In this document: positions 24,715 to 33,202 of the stretch, piece by piece
Layout: every line of letters begins with the position of its first letter
Numbering within the stretch: the first letter of the stretch is position 1
Source: Porticoccaceae bacterium
GTDB taxonomy: Bacteria > Pseudomonadota > Gammaproteobacteria > Pseudomonadales > GM7GCV1
Length of the DNA: 39,264 nt
Direction: 5' to 3'
Assembly (NCBI GenBank): GCA_018662305.1
Contig: JABJGI010000028.1
Span: 1-39,264 of the forward strand
Program-made: the position numbers and the translations under genes
Notes under the pieces: model-generated
Databases searched by the model: none
Told to the model about the DNA's origin: nothing
What the model saw: the letters and a program-made list of their open reading frames with translations, nothing else

Positions 24715-26190
24715 ATGATCCGAGTTCGCGTTGCACCATCACCCACCGGTGACCCTCATGTGGGAACAGCCTACATTGCCCTGTTTAATCTCTGTTTTGC
24801 GCGCAAGATGGGCGGCAAATTTATTTTGCGCATCGAGGATACCGATCAGAGCCGCAGCACGGCGGAATCAGAACAAACTATTCTCTCAAGCCTGAAATGG
24901 ATGGGGCTGGAGTGGGATGAAGGTCCTGATGTCGGAGGCCCTCACGGCCCATATCGGCAGAGTGAGCGCGAAGATATCTATGCCAAATACGCACATCAGC
25001 TTATTGATGCGGGAAAGGCGTTCTATTGTTATCGCACCAGCGATGAGTTGGATCAAATGCGTGCTGAGCGCCGCGAGAAGGGTATACAGAAAGCCTTTAA
25101 GGCATCTGATTTACAACTACCTACCGCAGAAATTGCCGAGCGTAAGCTGGCAGGTCAGAAACCCGTGGTGCGCATGGTTGTGCCGGAAGAGGGCCTTTGT
25201 AAAATCCAGGATCGCCTGCGCGGTGAAATTGAACTGGATTGGGCCAATGTGGATGCTCAGATCCTGCTTAAAGCCGATGGCATGCCGACCTATCATCTCG
25301 CAAACGTAGTTGACGATCACCTGATGCAAATTACTCATGTAATTCGCGGGGAAGAGTGGATCAACTCTGCTCCCAAACACTACTTGCTCTATGAATACTT
25401 TGGTTGGGATATGCCTGAGCTCTGCCATATGCCACTGCTCAGAAATCCGGATAAGTCCAAACTAAGTAAGCGTAAAAACCCAACCAGTATTAACTTCTAT
25501 CGTGACGCAGGTTTCTTGCCAGAAGCGCTTCTCAACTATCTGGGGCGCATGGGTTGGTCAATGCCAGATGAAGCCGAAAAGTTCTCCCTCACTGAAATGG
25601 TTGAACACTTCGATATCGACAAGCTATCTCTTGGTGGGCCGGTGTTCGATCAGGAAAAATTGCGCTGGTTAAACGGGATGTGGATTCGCGAAGATCTGTC
25701 CGCCGATGATTTTATTCAGCGCTATGCTAGCTGGGCTTTCCCACCGGAAAAGGTCAAAGCCATTGTTCCGCTGATCCACGAGAGAGTGGAAACGCTGGCA
25801 GATGTCGCTCCATTAACAGCGCTGTTTTTTAATTCCTTGCCGGTATTGGATGAGGCAACCTTCGATCAATTAAAACTGGATCGGGAAACTCAGGTGAAAG
25901 TAATTCAGTTTGTTTCTTGGAAACTGGACTCTCAGGTCGCCTGGGGCAGGGATGATCTTTATCAGAGCCTAAGTGCTTTGGCAGAAGCAATGGATATCAA
26001 GCTTCGTGACTTCCTGCAGCCACTCTTTGTTGCCATGAGCGGCTCGACCGTCTGTCCGCCGCTATTCGATACCATGGCTGTGCTCGGGCCGGACTTGACC
26101 CGTGCGCGGTTTAGACATGCCCTAGATTGTTTGGGTGGGGTATCTAAGAAGGGCGCGAAGAAATTGGAAAGGGAGTTTCGAGAGTTTTAG
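24715..26190 (+). CDS. gltX: glutamyl-tRNA synthetase
   Basis: 491 aa. It has the class I signatures: [21 protein letters not shown] (HIGH-type HVGT), the [10 protein letters not shown] block, [21 protein letters not shown] and SKLSKRKNP (KMSKS-type). It charges tRNA-Glu with glutamate in the cytoplasm. Start ATG 24715, MIRVRVAPS; the length matches the family. It ends 18 nt before a strong bidirectional terminator. No fusion or truncation is seen. Confidence 0.97.
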   Translation: MIRVRVAPSPTGDPHVGTAYIALFNLCFARKMGGKFILRIEDTDQSRSTAESEQTILSSLKWMGLEWDEGPDVGGPHGPYRQSEREDIYAKYAHQLIDAGKAFYCYRTSDELDQMRAERREKGIQKAFKASDLQLPTAEIAERKLAGQKPVVRMVVPEEGLCKIQDRLRGEIELDWANVDAQILLKADGMPTYHLANVVDDHLMQITHVIRGEEWINSAPKHYLLYEYFGWDMPELCHMPLLRNPDKSKLSKRKNPTSINFYRDAGFLPEALLNYLGRMGWSMPDEAEKFSLTEMVEHFDIDKLSLGGPVFDQEKLRWLNGMWIREDLSADDFIQRYASWAFPPEKVKAIVPLIHERVETLADVAPLTALFFNSLPVLDEATFDQLKLDRETQVKVIQFVSWKLDSQVAWGRDDLYQSLSALAEAMDIKLRDFLQPLFVAMSGSTVCPPLFDTMAVLGPDLTRARFRHALDCLGGVSKKGAKKLEREFREF

Positions 26191-26207
26191 TGCATCTGAA
26201 TACCAAT

Positions 26208-26237
26208 AAAAAGGGCAGCTAATTAGCTGCCCTTTTT
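26208..26237. terminator. bidirectional terminator between gltX and the first secreted paralogue
   Basis: A perfect 30-bp palindrome with 15-bp arms: core AGGGCAGC plus A5/T5 flanks. It can end both the gltX transcript (plus) and the convergent minus-strand gene ending at 26254. The same core, AAAAAGGGCAGC, recurs at 27558. Confidence 0.9.
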
Positions 26238-26253
26238 TCTTCTCTGGATAATT

Positions 26254-26805
26254 TTATTCAGTGACCCCAGTTCGGGTTCCCCAGCGCTGATAAACCAGAG
26301 CTTCGTCACTGCAGGGTTGCAGATTCAGCGTTCTGATTTGGTGAGGCGAATTGCCGTCGCGACCACCTCTCCAGCTGGAGGTGCCAGAGGTGAAGCACAT
26401 AGTAGGAGCCGCCTCAGGAATAAGCTGGCCATTTTCGGTCAGCATGATTTTCTGCATCTCATCATCATCTGAACACTCAGCCAAACCGATGGTGGAACCA
26501 CCGTTGGTGCCATTAATACGTGCGCAGCGATCAAAGCTGTAAAGGTTTATTTTGCCCATGGCGACTTCTTCAACAGGCATTTTCTGATCAACTGCCAACT
26601 GCCCTTGGTAGCTGTAGCAGGTGTGAGTTTGCAGGTTGCCCTCTGGGTTGGCGTTGTCTTGAAAGCCAAGCATGTCCAGACAATAGTGGTTTAGATTACC
26701 GTCCAGTTTGTTTATCAGATAAATCTCAACATCTTCCGCAACAGTAGCCAGAGAGAGAAAAGAAAACCCGGCCACTGCCAGGATGAGTTGATAGATACGG
26801 TGCAT
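26254..26805 (-). CDS. secreted protein, possible ricin-type beta-trefoil fold (paralogue 1)
   Basis: 183 aa from ATG 26805 (GGGGA ribosome site upstream). The signal peptide MHRIYQLILAVAGFSFLSLA, cleaved near ATVAED, predicts export. The mature part has three similar segments, each with a Cys pair and a Q-x-W/Q-like end: YCLDMLG...THTCYSY...DQKM, RCARING...GLAECSDDDEMQKI and MCFTSGT...NLQPCSDEALVYQRW. This resembles ricin B-lectin repeats, but ligand binding is unproven. It is a paralogue of the gene at 27609-28190. Its transcript may end at the palindromic terminator. Confidence 0.75.
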   Translation of the reverse strand: MHRIYQLILAVAGFSFLSLATVAEDVEIYLINKLDGNLNHYCLDMLGFQDNANPEGNLQTHTCYSYQGQLAVDQKMPVEEVAMGKINLYSFDRCARINGTNGGSTIGLAECSDDDEMQKIMLTENGQLIPEAAPTMCFTSGTSSWRGGRDGNSPHQIRTLNLQPCSDEALVYQRWGTRTGVTE

Positions 26806-26986
26806 TAATAATTTCCCCAACTTGATTTACATTTAAGATTGCAGACTACCTTTCTAAGCCTTTGAAACACATTAGCAATACATAAATTAATAAAAATACC
26901 GGTTTCGGATTCTCTGATGTGGATCATAATAAATTGGTAGGGCATTGATTAATCTAGTTGTGGATCAACTCTTTTAGGAGGAACCC

Positions 26987-27223
26987 ATGAATGCAGAACA
27001 TCACGATTTAGTGCATGAATTTCCCGAACTAAGGCAGCGGATACATGAGCTAAAAATTTCAGATCAGCATTTTCGTAAGCTGTTCGACGAATATCATCAG
27101 CTAACCAATACCATCGAAAATATGGAAAAGGACACCATTCCTGTAACTACAGCTACTGAACAAGCGGCAAAGCTCCGCCGCGTGAAGTTAAAAGATCAAC
27201 TTTATCAACGGATTTCAGCCTGA
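26987..27223 (+). CDS. YdcH family (DUF465) small coiled-coil protein
   Basis: 78 aa, mostly helical: LVHEFPELRQRIHELKISDQHFRKLFDEYHQL is the DUF465/YdcH signature, and the C-terminus holds KLRRVKLKDQLYQRI. The function of the family is not established to my knowledge. A very strong ribosome site (AGGAGG, 26976-26981) precedes ATG 26987. It is followed 7 nt later by a DksA-like gene, and the two probably form an operon ending at 27586. Confidence 0.9.
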   Translation: MNAEHHDLVHEFPELRQRIHELKISDQHFRKLFDEYHQLTNTIENMEKDTIPVTTATEQAAKLRRVKLKDQLYQRISA

Positions 27224-27230
27224 GGACGTT

Positions 27231-27542
27231 ATGGAAAACAGAAAAGCGAAAGAATTTTTGGAAGCTCGTCTAAAAGAACTTAATGAGAGACTACACAAGC
27301 TGAAGGAAGACGCTTCCCAAGCGCATTCCAGCGACTCTGCGGAAATGGCAGTAGAGCGGGAGAATGATGAAGTTGTAGATGCTATTGGTACGGAGACTCG
27401 AGAAGTGATACGCCAAGTACGCCGTGCGCTAGCCAAGATTGAAGACGGCAGTTACGGCATTTGCCAGCAATGTGGAATTACCATCCCCGAAGAAAGATTG
27501 GATGCTGTTCCTGAAGCGACCCATTGCACAGGCTGTGCATGA
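27231..27542 (+). CDS. TraR/DksA-family C4 zinc-finger protein
   Basis: 103 aa with an N-terminal coiled coil (about 5-70) and a C-terminal zinc finger with C78, C81, C99 and C102 in YGICQQCGITIPEERLDAVPEATHCTGC, the TraR/DksA signature. Members bind RNA polymerase in the secondary channel and modulate initiation, often in the stringent response. At 103 aa it is shorter than DksA (about 151), so it is a paralogue. It is in tandem with ydcH (7 nt gap) and ends before the terminator at 27558. Confidence 0.9.
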   Translation: MENRKAKEFLEARLKELNERLHKLKEDASQAHSSDSAEMAVERENDEVVDAIGTETREVIRQVRRALAKIEDGSYGICQQCGITIPEERLDAVPEATHCTGCA

Positions 27543-27557
27543 GTCCTTTTCAGAAAG

Positions 27558-27586
27558 AAAAAGGGCAGCCAGAGGCTGCCCTTTTT
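27558..27586. terminator. bidirectional terminator between the DksA-like gene and the second secreted paralogue
   Basis: 13-bp arms (27558-27570 and 27574-27586) around the loop AGA, with A/T runs on both sides. Its core shares AAAAAGGGCAGC with the terminator at 26208, and both sit just downstream of one of the two secreted paralogues. This may reflect duplication of gene plus terminator. Confidence 0.88.
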
Positions 27587-27608
27587 TATTCAAACTGCAG
27601 AGCAGTTT

Positions 27609-28190
27609 TTACATAGGCTCCACTGCACGGGTATACCAATGCTGGTAGCGCCCGGCTTCAGAAGTACAGGGTTGCAGGCTCAGTGTGCGCACCTGGTGCC
27701 GAGAGGGAGTAGTCGCCCCTCCGAGCCAACTAGCGGCGCCGGCAGTCAGGCAAAGCTCTGGATTGAGAGGGTCATAGTGAGAAGCGTTCCAGATAAAATG
27801 ACCGTTTTCCTTTAGTAGGAAGCTCTGCTCTTCGGTATCTTCGCATTCAGTCAGCATTATTCTGGCACCGGGCTGATCACCGGTTACTTCGCCGCAAAGA
27901 CCAATCTCGAACAGGTGAATTTTCCCATTGGCAATATCATCAGTGTCCATAGCTTGGTCCACTGTGGGAGGCGGTGGATCTGCTCGATAGCTGTAGCAGG
28001 TGTGAGTCTGGATAGGCACTTCCAGCTCCAGCCGATGAGGCGGGCCATTTACGTCGATGCAGTAGTCATGCAAATCACCGTCCAGGCGATCCATTAGTAC
28101 CACTTCTACAGGTTCCGCTTGCAGATGAAGGGAAGCCGCGGAGGCGGCGATGGCCAGAGTAGCCAAGATTGTTTTTTTCATTAGTCCCAT
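27609..28190 (-). CDS. secreted protein, possible ricin-type beta-trefoil fold (paralogue 2)
   Basis: 193 aa from ATG 28190 (GAGGA ribosome site). The signal peptide MGLMKKTILATLAIAASAAS runs to LQAEPVE. The mature part aligns with paralogue 1: VEVVLMDRLDGDLHDYCIDV, IQTHTCYSY, GKIHLFEIGLCGEV, LTECEDTEEQSFLLKENG, LCLTAGAASWLGG and LSLQPCTSEAGRYQHW. It shares the paired cysteines and Q-x-W end, again suggesting a beta-trefoil. Identity to paralogue 1 is moderate, so the duplication is not recent. The location, adjacent to a hairpin repeat element, is of interest. Confidence 0.75.
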   Translation of the reverse strand: MGLMKKTILATLAIAASAASLHLQAEPVEVVLMDRLDGDLHDYCIDVNGPPHRLELEVPIQTHTCYSYRADPPPPTVDQAMDTDDIANGKIHLFEIGLCGEVTGDQPGARIMLTECEDTEEQSFLLKENGHFIWNASHYDPLNPELCLTAGAASWLGGATTPSRHQVRTLSLQPCTSEAGRYQHWYTRAVEPM

Positions 28191-28363
28191 ATTTTTATTC
28201 CTCAATAAGAAAGCGAACCACAGCTAAATTAGCTTAGACGGGGCAGCTGCTTTGCAGTGTATTTAGGCTAGAGCCAAGTACAAAGCCTTTCAACATTTGT
28301 TTGCAGTAGTTTTGTTAAGTGAAACTTTAAGGGCTATTGGTGCTTGATGGACTTAGACGGGAT

Positions 28364-28516
28364 GGGCTCGCACATCCCTGTGCTCGGGCTTCGCCCCAGC
28401 TCGCAGACTCGCCGACCAAATTCGTTCCAGACGAATTAGTGACTCGTACATCCTGTACTCGGGCTTTCAGCCTTACTCACTGCGTTCGTAACCCAAAACC
28501 GCGTCCTGCGGTTTTG
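28364..28516. repeat. array of six small hairpins in two diverged units (intergenic repeat)
   Basis: Unit A has hairpins at 28370-28383 (GCACA/TGTGC), 28386-28396 (GGGC/GCCC) and 28419-28437 (AATTCGT/ACGAATT). Unit B has the matching hairpins at 28446-28458 (GTACA/TGTAC), 28462-28472 (GGCT/AGCC) and 28494-28516 (CAAAACCGC/GCGGTTTTG). The loops of hairpins 1 and 3 contain TCC in both units. Stems have changed while pairing is kept, so the structure is under selection or is a known mobile repeat family. The region 28206-28363 holds no other signal. Confidence 0.7.
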
Positions 28517-28606
28517 TGAACCGCCTTCGATCGACATGGATGTAGGACATGCAGAAATTGCAGGAGCAAATTTATGCCAGCGGCTCGACCCGCGCATCAA
28601 AACTAC

Positions 28607-28644
28607 AAATAAAAAGGCCCAACGCAAGGTTGGGCCTTTTTATT
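28607..28644 (-). terminator. terminator downstream of tRNA-Ala
   Basis: AAATAAAAAGGCCCAAC (28607-28623) pairs with the GTTGGGCC strand starting at 28629 around a 5-nt loop, with A/T runs on both sides. It lies immediately after the tRNA on the minus strand and would end its transcript. Confidence 0.85.
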
Positions 28645-28720
28645 TGGTGGAGCTAGGCGGGATCGAACCGCCGACCTCCTGCATGCCATGCAGGCGCTCT
28701 CCCAGCTGAGCTATAGCCCC
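28645..28720 (-). tRNA. tRNA-Ala (anticodon GGC)
   Basis: A 76-nt cloverleaf on the minus strand, from GGGGCTATAGCTCAGCTGGG (5' acceptor and D-arm) to CCACCA. The anticodon loop ATGGCAT gives GGC (alanine), the T-loop is GGTTCGATCC and the encoded CCA end is present. It closely matches E. coli tRNA-Ala(GGC). Its upstream promoter and downstream terminator are both recognisable, so it is transcribed alone. Confidence 0.97.
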
Positions 28721-28764
28721 GAATTCTGGTTGTCATTCCGGCAACGGAACTCGAAGGAGCGCGA

Positions 28765-28793
28765 ATTCTAGGGAGGGGCCAGAGGGGTGTCAA
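28765..28793 (-). promoter_or_regulatory. strong promoter of tRNA-Ala
   Basis: On the minus strand TTGACA (28788-28793), a 17-bp spacer and TAGAAT (28765-28770), followed by a GC-rich discriminator (TCGCGC), typical of stringently controlled stable-RNA promoters. Confidence 0.85.
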
Positions 28794-28855
28794 CTAGAAA
28801 GAAGGGTAGTGACAGCAGATTAGAAAATGCTAAGGCAATACCGCTGTAGTTTCCC

Positions 28856-28861
28856 TATAAT
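28856..28861 (+). promoter_or_regulatory. candidate -10 box of mdh promoter
   Basis: A perfect TATAAT lies 75 nt upstream of the mdh start. There is no good -35 box at 17 bp. Confidence 0.4.
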
Positions 28862-28936
28862 GCTTGACCCGAAGGTCGCCTGTGATTGCGGCTAATAATT
28901 AGAAAACTCAAAGTAATTATCATCCGGAGAGAAGCA

Positions 28937-29917
28937 GTGAAGTCACCAGTACGCGTAACCATTACCGGCGCCGCCGGCCAGATCAGTTATTCACTTTTGA
29001 TGCGTGTTGCATCCGGCCAGATGTTAGGCATGGATCAACCGGTGATTTTGAACTTGCTCGAAATTACTCCCGCGCTGGACGCCCTGAATGGCACGGCGAT
29101 GGAGATTGATGACTGCGCATTCCCACTGGTTCATGGCATCGTTCAAACGGATGATCCAAATGTTGCGTTTAAGGATTGCGATTACGCTCTTTTAGTGGGT
29201 GCGCGTCCTCGCGGCCCAGGCATGGAGCGAAAAGACCTACTTGAAGCCAATGCGGCAATTTTCTCGGTGCAGGGTAAAGCCATTAACGATCACGCCAGCC
29301 GCGATATTAAGGTTCTGGTTGTGGGTAACCCAGCCAATACCAATGCCTTAATTACTCAGCGCAATGCGCCAGATATTGATCCGCGCAATTTCACCGCCAT
29401 GATGCGTCTTGATCACAATCGCTCCCTAAGCCAGTTGGCGACTAAAACTAACAAGCATTCCACTGACGTTAAGCATATGACGGTTTGGGGAAATCATTCT
29501 GCTACCCAGTACCCAGATGTACACCACGCCACTATTGCCGGGGAGCCTGTATTGAATCTGGTTGACCAGGATTGGTATGCGGAAGAATTTATTCCGACAG
29601 TTCAGCAACGTGGTGCCGCCATTATCGCGGCGCGCGGCGCGTCTTCAGCAGCCTCAGCTGCCAATGCGGCTGTCGATCATATGCGCGATTGGGCCTTAGG
29701 AAGTGCCGAAGGTGATTGGGTCAGCATGGGCGTATACAGCGACGGCAGTTACGGTATCGAAGAGGGATTGATCTACTCTTTCCCTGTTACCTGTAATGAC
29801 GGCCAGTGGAGCATTGTTCAGGGTTTGGATATCAATGATTTTTCACGTGAGAAGATGACAGCCACTGAAACTGAACTGAAAGAAGAGCGTGATGCCGTTG
29901 CGCACCTGCTCGGATAA
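28937..29917 (+). CDS. mdh: malate dehydrogenase
   Basis: 326 aa from GTG 28937. It begins [20 protein letters not shown], a Rossmann glycine loop, with [19 protein letters not shown], the [10 protein letters not shown] segment (the D of the catalytic Asp-His pair), [16 protein letters not shown] (H as general base) and the C-terminal [19 protein letters not shown]. The sequence type is that of the cytosolic-like 326-329 aa MDH found in many proteobacteria. It interconverts malate and oxaloacetate with NAD in the TCA cycle. A GGAGAG ribosome site lies before GTG; upstream in-frame codons lack conserved sequence. Confidence 0.95.
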   Translation: MKSPVRVTITGAAGQISYSLLMRVASGQMLGMDQPVILNLLEITPALDALNGTAMEIDDCAFPLVHGIVQTDDPNVAFKDCDYALLVGARPRGPGMERKDLLEANAAIFSVQGKAINDHASRDIKVLVVGNPANTNALITQRNAPDIDPRNFTAMMRLDHNRSLSQLATKTNKHSTDVKHMTVWGNHSATQYPDVHHATIAGEPVLNLVDQDWYAEEFIPTVQQRGAAIIAARGASSAASAANAAVDHMRDWALGSAEGDWVSMGVYSDGSYGIEEGLIYSFPVTCNDGQWSIVQGLDINDFSREKMTATETELKEERDAVAHLLG

Positions 29918-29955
29918 GCCTTTCATTTGTTCATTGCTCGCTCAAGGCTGCATTT

Positions 29956-30435
29956 ATGTCTGACTTAAATACTCTGATGCCGGGAGCCAAGGCTCCCGAC
30001 TTTAGTTTGGAAGACCAGAATGGTAATCAGGTTAGCCTGAGCCAATTTCTCGGTAAGATTGTGGTGGTGTATTTTTACCCCAAAGCTATGACCCCCGGCT
30101 GCACGGTTCAGGCCTGTGCACTGCGTGATTCCAAATCCGATTTAGAGAAAGCCGGTGTCGTGGTATTAGGTATCAGCCCGGACGCGTCCAAGCGCTTAAA
30201 GAAGTTTGAGGAAAGGGATGAGCTTAATTTCACTCTGCTTTCCGATGAGGATCACGCTCTTGCTGATCAATTCGGCGTATGGGGTTTAAAGAAATTTATG
30301 GGTCGCGAATACGACGGTATCCATCGTATGACCTTTATTATCGACAAAGAGGGCAATATCGCCCATACAATGACCAAGGTGAAAACCAAAAGTCACCACG
30401 AAGATGTCCTGAATTGGATATCGGAAAATTTATAA
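29956..30435 (+). CDS. bcp: thioredoxin-dependent peroxiredoxin (BCP/PrxQ type)
   Basis: 159 aa with the peroxiredoxin motif YFYPKAMTPGCTVQACALRD: peroxidatic Cys49 and resolving Cys54 in the same helix, typical of BCP/PrxQ. It begins MSDLNTLMPGAKAPDFSLED. It reduces peroxides using thioredoxin. It is co-directional with mdh (38 nt before) and yajC (13 nt after). Confidence 0.93.
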   Translation: MSDLNTLMPGAKAPDFSLEDQNGNQVSLSQFLGKIVVVYFYPKAMTPGCTVQACALRDSKSDLEKAGVVVLGISPDASKRLKKFEERDELNFTLLSDEDHALADQFGVWGLKKFMGREYDGIHRMTFIIDKEGNIAHTMTKVKTKSHHEDVLNWISENL

Positions 30436-30448
30436 CGGAGAAAAGTCT

Positions 30449-30778
30449 GTGCTCGAATTTTTAATACCCGCCGCCCATGCTCAGGAAGCAGTTCCTGCTG
30501 AAGGTAGTCCACTTGTTTCGCTAGTTATGTTTGGCGGTCTATTTCTGATTATGTATTTCATGCTGATTCGCCCTCAGAAGAAGCGCCAAAAGGAACATCT
30601 TGACCTTATGGGTGCTCTCAATAAAGGTGACGAAGTTGTATTGACCAGTGGGTTGATAGGCAAAATTACCGGCCTTTCGGATGACTATCTTACGGTTGAT
30701 ACAGGCACCGTGGAACTTAAGTTTCAGCGCGTAGCCGTCCATGCAGTGCTGCCTAAAGGAACAATTAAGTCCATTTAG
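30449..30778 (+). CDS. yajC: YajC-like preprotein translocase subunit, separate from secDF
   Basis: 109 aa. It starts GTG 30449 (GGAG at 30437-30440). A short periplasmic-like N-terminus (FLIPAAHAQEAVPAEG) is followed by one membrane helix VSLVMFGGLFLIMYFMLIRP, a basic stretch QKKRQKEH, and the YajC core LNKGDEVVLTSGLIGKITGL. YajC is the accessory subunit of SecDF and is usually encoded with secD and tgt. Here its partners are bcp and a PLP enzyme, and no secD or secF is in the window, so it is either the sole yajC in a rearranged context or a second copy. Confidence 0.9.
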   Translation: MLEFLIPAAHAQEAVPAEGSPLVSLVMFGGLFLIMYFMLIRPQKKRQKEHLDLMGALNKGDEVVLTSGLIGKITGLSDDYLTVDTGTVELKFQRVAVHAVLPKGTIKSI

Positions 30779-30779
30779 C

Positions 30780-31772
30780 ATGAAAGAAGCTCCGCGGCTT
30801 AATCTGGCTCATCTGCCAACACCGCTGCAGCTTCTTCCAAGTATTTCAGAGCAAGCCGGTCGCAACATCTGGGTAAAACGGGATGATCTGACCGGCTTTT
30901 CTATTTCCGGTAACAAAGTTCGCAAGCTTGAGTACAGCCTAGCCAAGGCCAAGCAAGAGGGTGCGGATGTTGTCATTACCTGTGGTGGCATTCAGTCAAA
31001 CCACTGTCGCGCTACGGCGATCCTGGGCGCAAAACTAGGTTTTAAGGTGCATTTGTTGCTACGCGGCGATGAACCTGAGCAGCCGGACGGTAACCTCTTT
31101 CTCGATCAGCTGGCTGGCGCAGAGATCAGCTATTTCGCCAAGCGTTATTACCAGGCCCACCTCGATTTTATTGCTGAAGAAACCTGTGAAAAGTATCGTC
31201 GAGAAGGACGCAAACCCTACTTTATTCCCACTGGCGCCAGTGATGCGGTGGGGGTTTGGGGCTATGCCAATGCCGCTGCAGAATTAAAAGAAGATTTTGC
31301 GCGCCTTGAAATTCAGCCAGAGCATATTCTTTGTGCCACGGGGTCAGGTGGAACCCAGGCAGGTTTAACCGCAGGAGTGGTGATGCACCGAATGCCAGCT
31401 CAGGTTACAGGCTATGCTGTCTGTGACGACGAGGCTTGGTTTGTGAATAAGGTAAATACCGATATTCACGATTGGATCGAAGAATATGAGCTCGATCTTG
31501 ATCTTGGTAGTCTGGATATCCGGGTTAGAGACGCCTACATCGGAGAGGGTTATGCCATCGCCGGTAAAGCAGTCTTTGATACCATCACTCAAGTATTTCG
31601 CAGCGAAGCCTTGCTGTTGGATCCAGTTTACTCAGGCAAAGCTTTTTACGGCATGTTGACCGATATTTCTGAGGGCAAGATTGAAGGTGAGGGAGACATC
31701 GTTTTTGTTCATACTGGCGGTGCTTTTGGTTTATTTGCACAGCGCCAACAATGGCAAAAATCAATGGGATAG
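30780..31772 (+). CDS. D-cysteine desulfhydrase / ACC deaminase-family PLP enzyme
   Basis: 330 aa from ATG 30780, one base after the yajC stop. The PLP lysine is K49 in SGNKVRKLEY; CGGIQSNHCRATA, FIPTGASDAVGVWGYANAAAEL and CATGSGGTQAGLTAG are the family's cofactor and substrate loops. D-cysteine desulfhydrase (E. coli DcyD 328 aa) is most likely; ACC deaminase is the alternative. It degrades D-cysteine to pyruvate, ammonia and sulfide. No cystine uptake gene is near. A bcp-yajC-dcyD order suggests one transcript. Confidence 0.85.
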   Translation: MKEAPRLNLAHLPTPLQLLPSISEQAGRNIWVKRDDLTGFSISGNKVRKLEYSLAKAKQEGADVVITCGGIQSNHCRATAILGAKLGFKVHLLLRGDEPEQPDGNLFLDQLAGAEISYFAKRYYQAHLDFIAEETCEKYRREGRKPYFIPTGASDAVGVWGYANAAAELKEDFARLEIQPEHILCATGSGGTQAGLTAGVVMHRMPAQVTGYAVCDDEAWFVNKVNTDIHDWIEEYELDLDLGSLDIRVRDAYIGEGYAIAGKAVFDTITQVFRSEALLLDPVYSGKAFYGMLTDISEGKIEGEGDIVFVHTGGAFGLFAQRQQWQKSMG

Positions 31773-31834
31773 AAAACGACAATAAATATTAATAAAACAA
31801 AGAGATATAGCTAATACCTAATCTAAAGTATAAA

Positions 31835-31840
31835 TATAAT
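31835..31840 (+). promoter_or_regulatory. candidate -10 box of the AGCS symporter gene
   Basis: A perfect TATAAT lies in a very AT-rich stretch, 28 nt before the start codon. No good -35 box is evident. Confidence 0.45.
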
Positions 31841-31867
31841 CTGTAGCGGTTGAGGAGCCTTAGAATC

Positions 31868-33202
31868 ATGTTTGAGAGCCTATTGGGAACCATAAATGGT
31901 TGGGTCTGGGGCCCGCCAATGCTACTGCTTTTATTGGGCACGGGCCTGTACCTGAGTATCGGTCTAAAAGGTCTGACGCTAAGGCAAATATCTCGAAGTT
32001 TTAAGGAATTGTGGGCCGGTCGGCTCGGCGCTGGTGAAGGAGAAATCCCACCCTTCAGAGCGCTAATGACTTCTCTTTCGGCGACAATCGGTACAGGGAA
32101 TATAGCTGGCGTAGCCACCGCCATAGGAATTGGCGGTCCTGGAGCCTTGTTCTGGATGTGGATGACGGCATTGGTGGGAATGGCGACCAAGTATGCCGAG
32201 GCTGTTTTGGCGGTGGAATACCGTCAGAAAAACGACAAGGGTGAAACCGTTGGCGGACCTATGTATTACATCCGCAACGGACTTGGGCCTAAGTGGGCCT
32301 GGATGGGTGTGGCCTTTGCGGTGCTCTGTGGCTTGGGAGGCTTTGGCATTGGCAATGGGGTTCAAGCAAATTCCGTGGCCGATGCGCTAAACCTCTCTTT
32401 TGGTGTGCCAGAAATTGCCACGGGTGTTGCTTTGGCGGTATTGATTGCCCTGGTGATCTTCGGCGGGGTTAAGCGCATCGCCGTGGTGGCGACTCGTCTG
32501 GTTCCCATTATGGCCGTGGCCTATATTCTTTGTGGATTGATTATCCTAGGTATCCACGCGGTGGAAATTCCCGCGGCTCTCGCGACTATCGTTAAATCTG
32601 CTTTTTCTCCCGTGGCGGCAACCGGTGGTTTTGCCGGATCGGCGGTCTGGCTGGCCATTCGCATGGGTGTTGCGCGAGGCGTATTCTCCAACGAAGCGGG
32701 TTTGGGCAGCGCGCCCATCGCTCACGCAGCAGCACAAACGGATAACCCCGTGCGTCAGGGGCGTATCGCCATGCTTGGGACTTTTATCGATACCATCATT
32801 CTCTGTTCTATTACTGGTCTGGTTATTGTCGTAACGGGTGTTTGGACAGGAACAGAGCAGGGCAGCGCTATGACGGCGGCTGGTTTCTCTTCAGTATTGC
32901 CCGGTGGGGACAAGATTGTTGCTCTTGGCCTGGCAGTCTTTGCCTTTACCACCCTACTTGGCTGGAGTTATTACAGTGAGAAATGTTTTGGTTTTCTTTT
33001 TGGGGTAAAGGCTCTGGTTCCCTTCAGAGTGCTATGGGTGCTTGCAATTCCCTTTGGTGCCACCATCAATCTAGGCATGGTTTGGACTATTGCAGACACG
33101 ATGAATGGCTTGATGGCGTTGCCCAATCTCATTGCTTTGTTAATGCTTAGCCCCATTGTTTTTCGCTTGACGCGGTCTGAGATCGAAAAATCTGGTGAAT
33201 AG
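31868..33202 (+). CDS. sodium:alanine (AGCS) symporter family protein
   Basis: 444 aa. Landmarks are FRALMTSLSATIGTGNIAGVATAIGIGGPGALFWMW, RMGVARGVFSNEAGLGSAPIAHAAA (the AGCS signature, residues about 270-295) and about 11 membrane helices. It imports alanine or glycine with Na+. ATG 31868 is preferred to TTG 31850: GAGGAG (31852-31857) is 10 nt upstream and no residues before it are conserved. The next gene overlaps its end by 8 nt. Confidence 0.92.
   Translation: MFESLLGTINGWVWGPPMLLLLLGTGLYLSIGLKGLTLRQISRSFKELWAGRLGAGEGEIPPFRALMTSLSATIGTGNIAGVATAIGIGGPGALFWMWMTALVGMATKYAEAVLAVEYRQKNDKGETVGGPMYYIRNGLGPKWAWMGVAFAVLCGLGGFGIGNGVQANSVADALNLSFGVPEIATGVALAVLIALVIFGGVKRIAVVATRLVPIMAVAYILCGLIILGIHAVEIPAALATIVKSAFSPVAATGGFAGSAVWLAIRMGVARGVFSNEAGLGSAPIAHAAAQTDNPVRQGRIAMLGTFIDTIILCSITGLVIVVTGVWTGTEQGSAMTAAGFSSVLPGGDKIVALGLAVFAFTTLLGWSYYSEKCFGFLFGVKALVPFRVLWVLAIPFGATINLGMVWTIADTMNGLMALPNLIALLMLSPIVFRLTRSEIEKSGE

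Noticed and set aside
28364-28516. CRISPR-like array
   Set aside because: Units are hairpins of differing sequence without regular identical repeats and spacers, and no cas gene is present.
28645-28720. tRNA as attachment site of an integrated element
   Set aside because: No integrase gene, no direct repeat of the tRNA end, and housekeeping genes on both sides.
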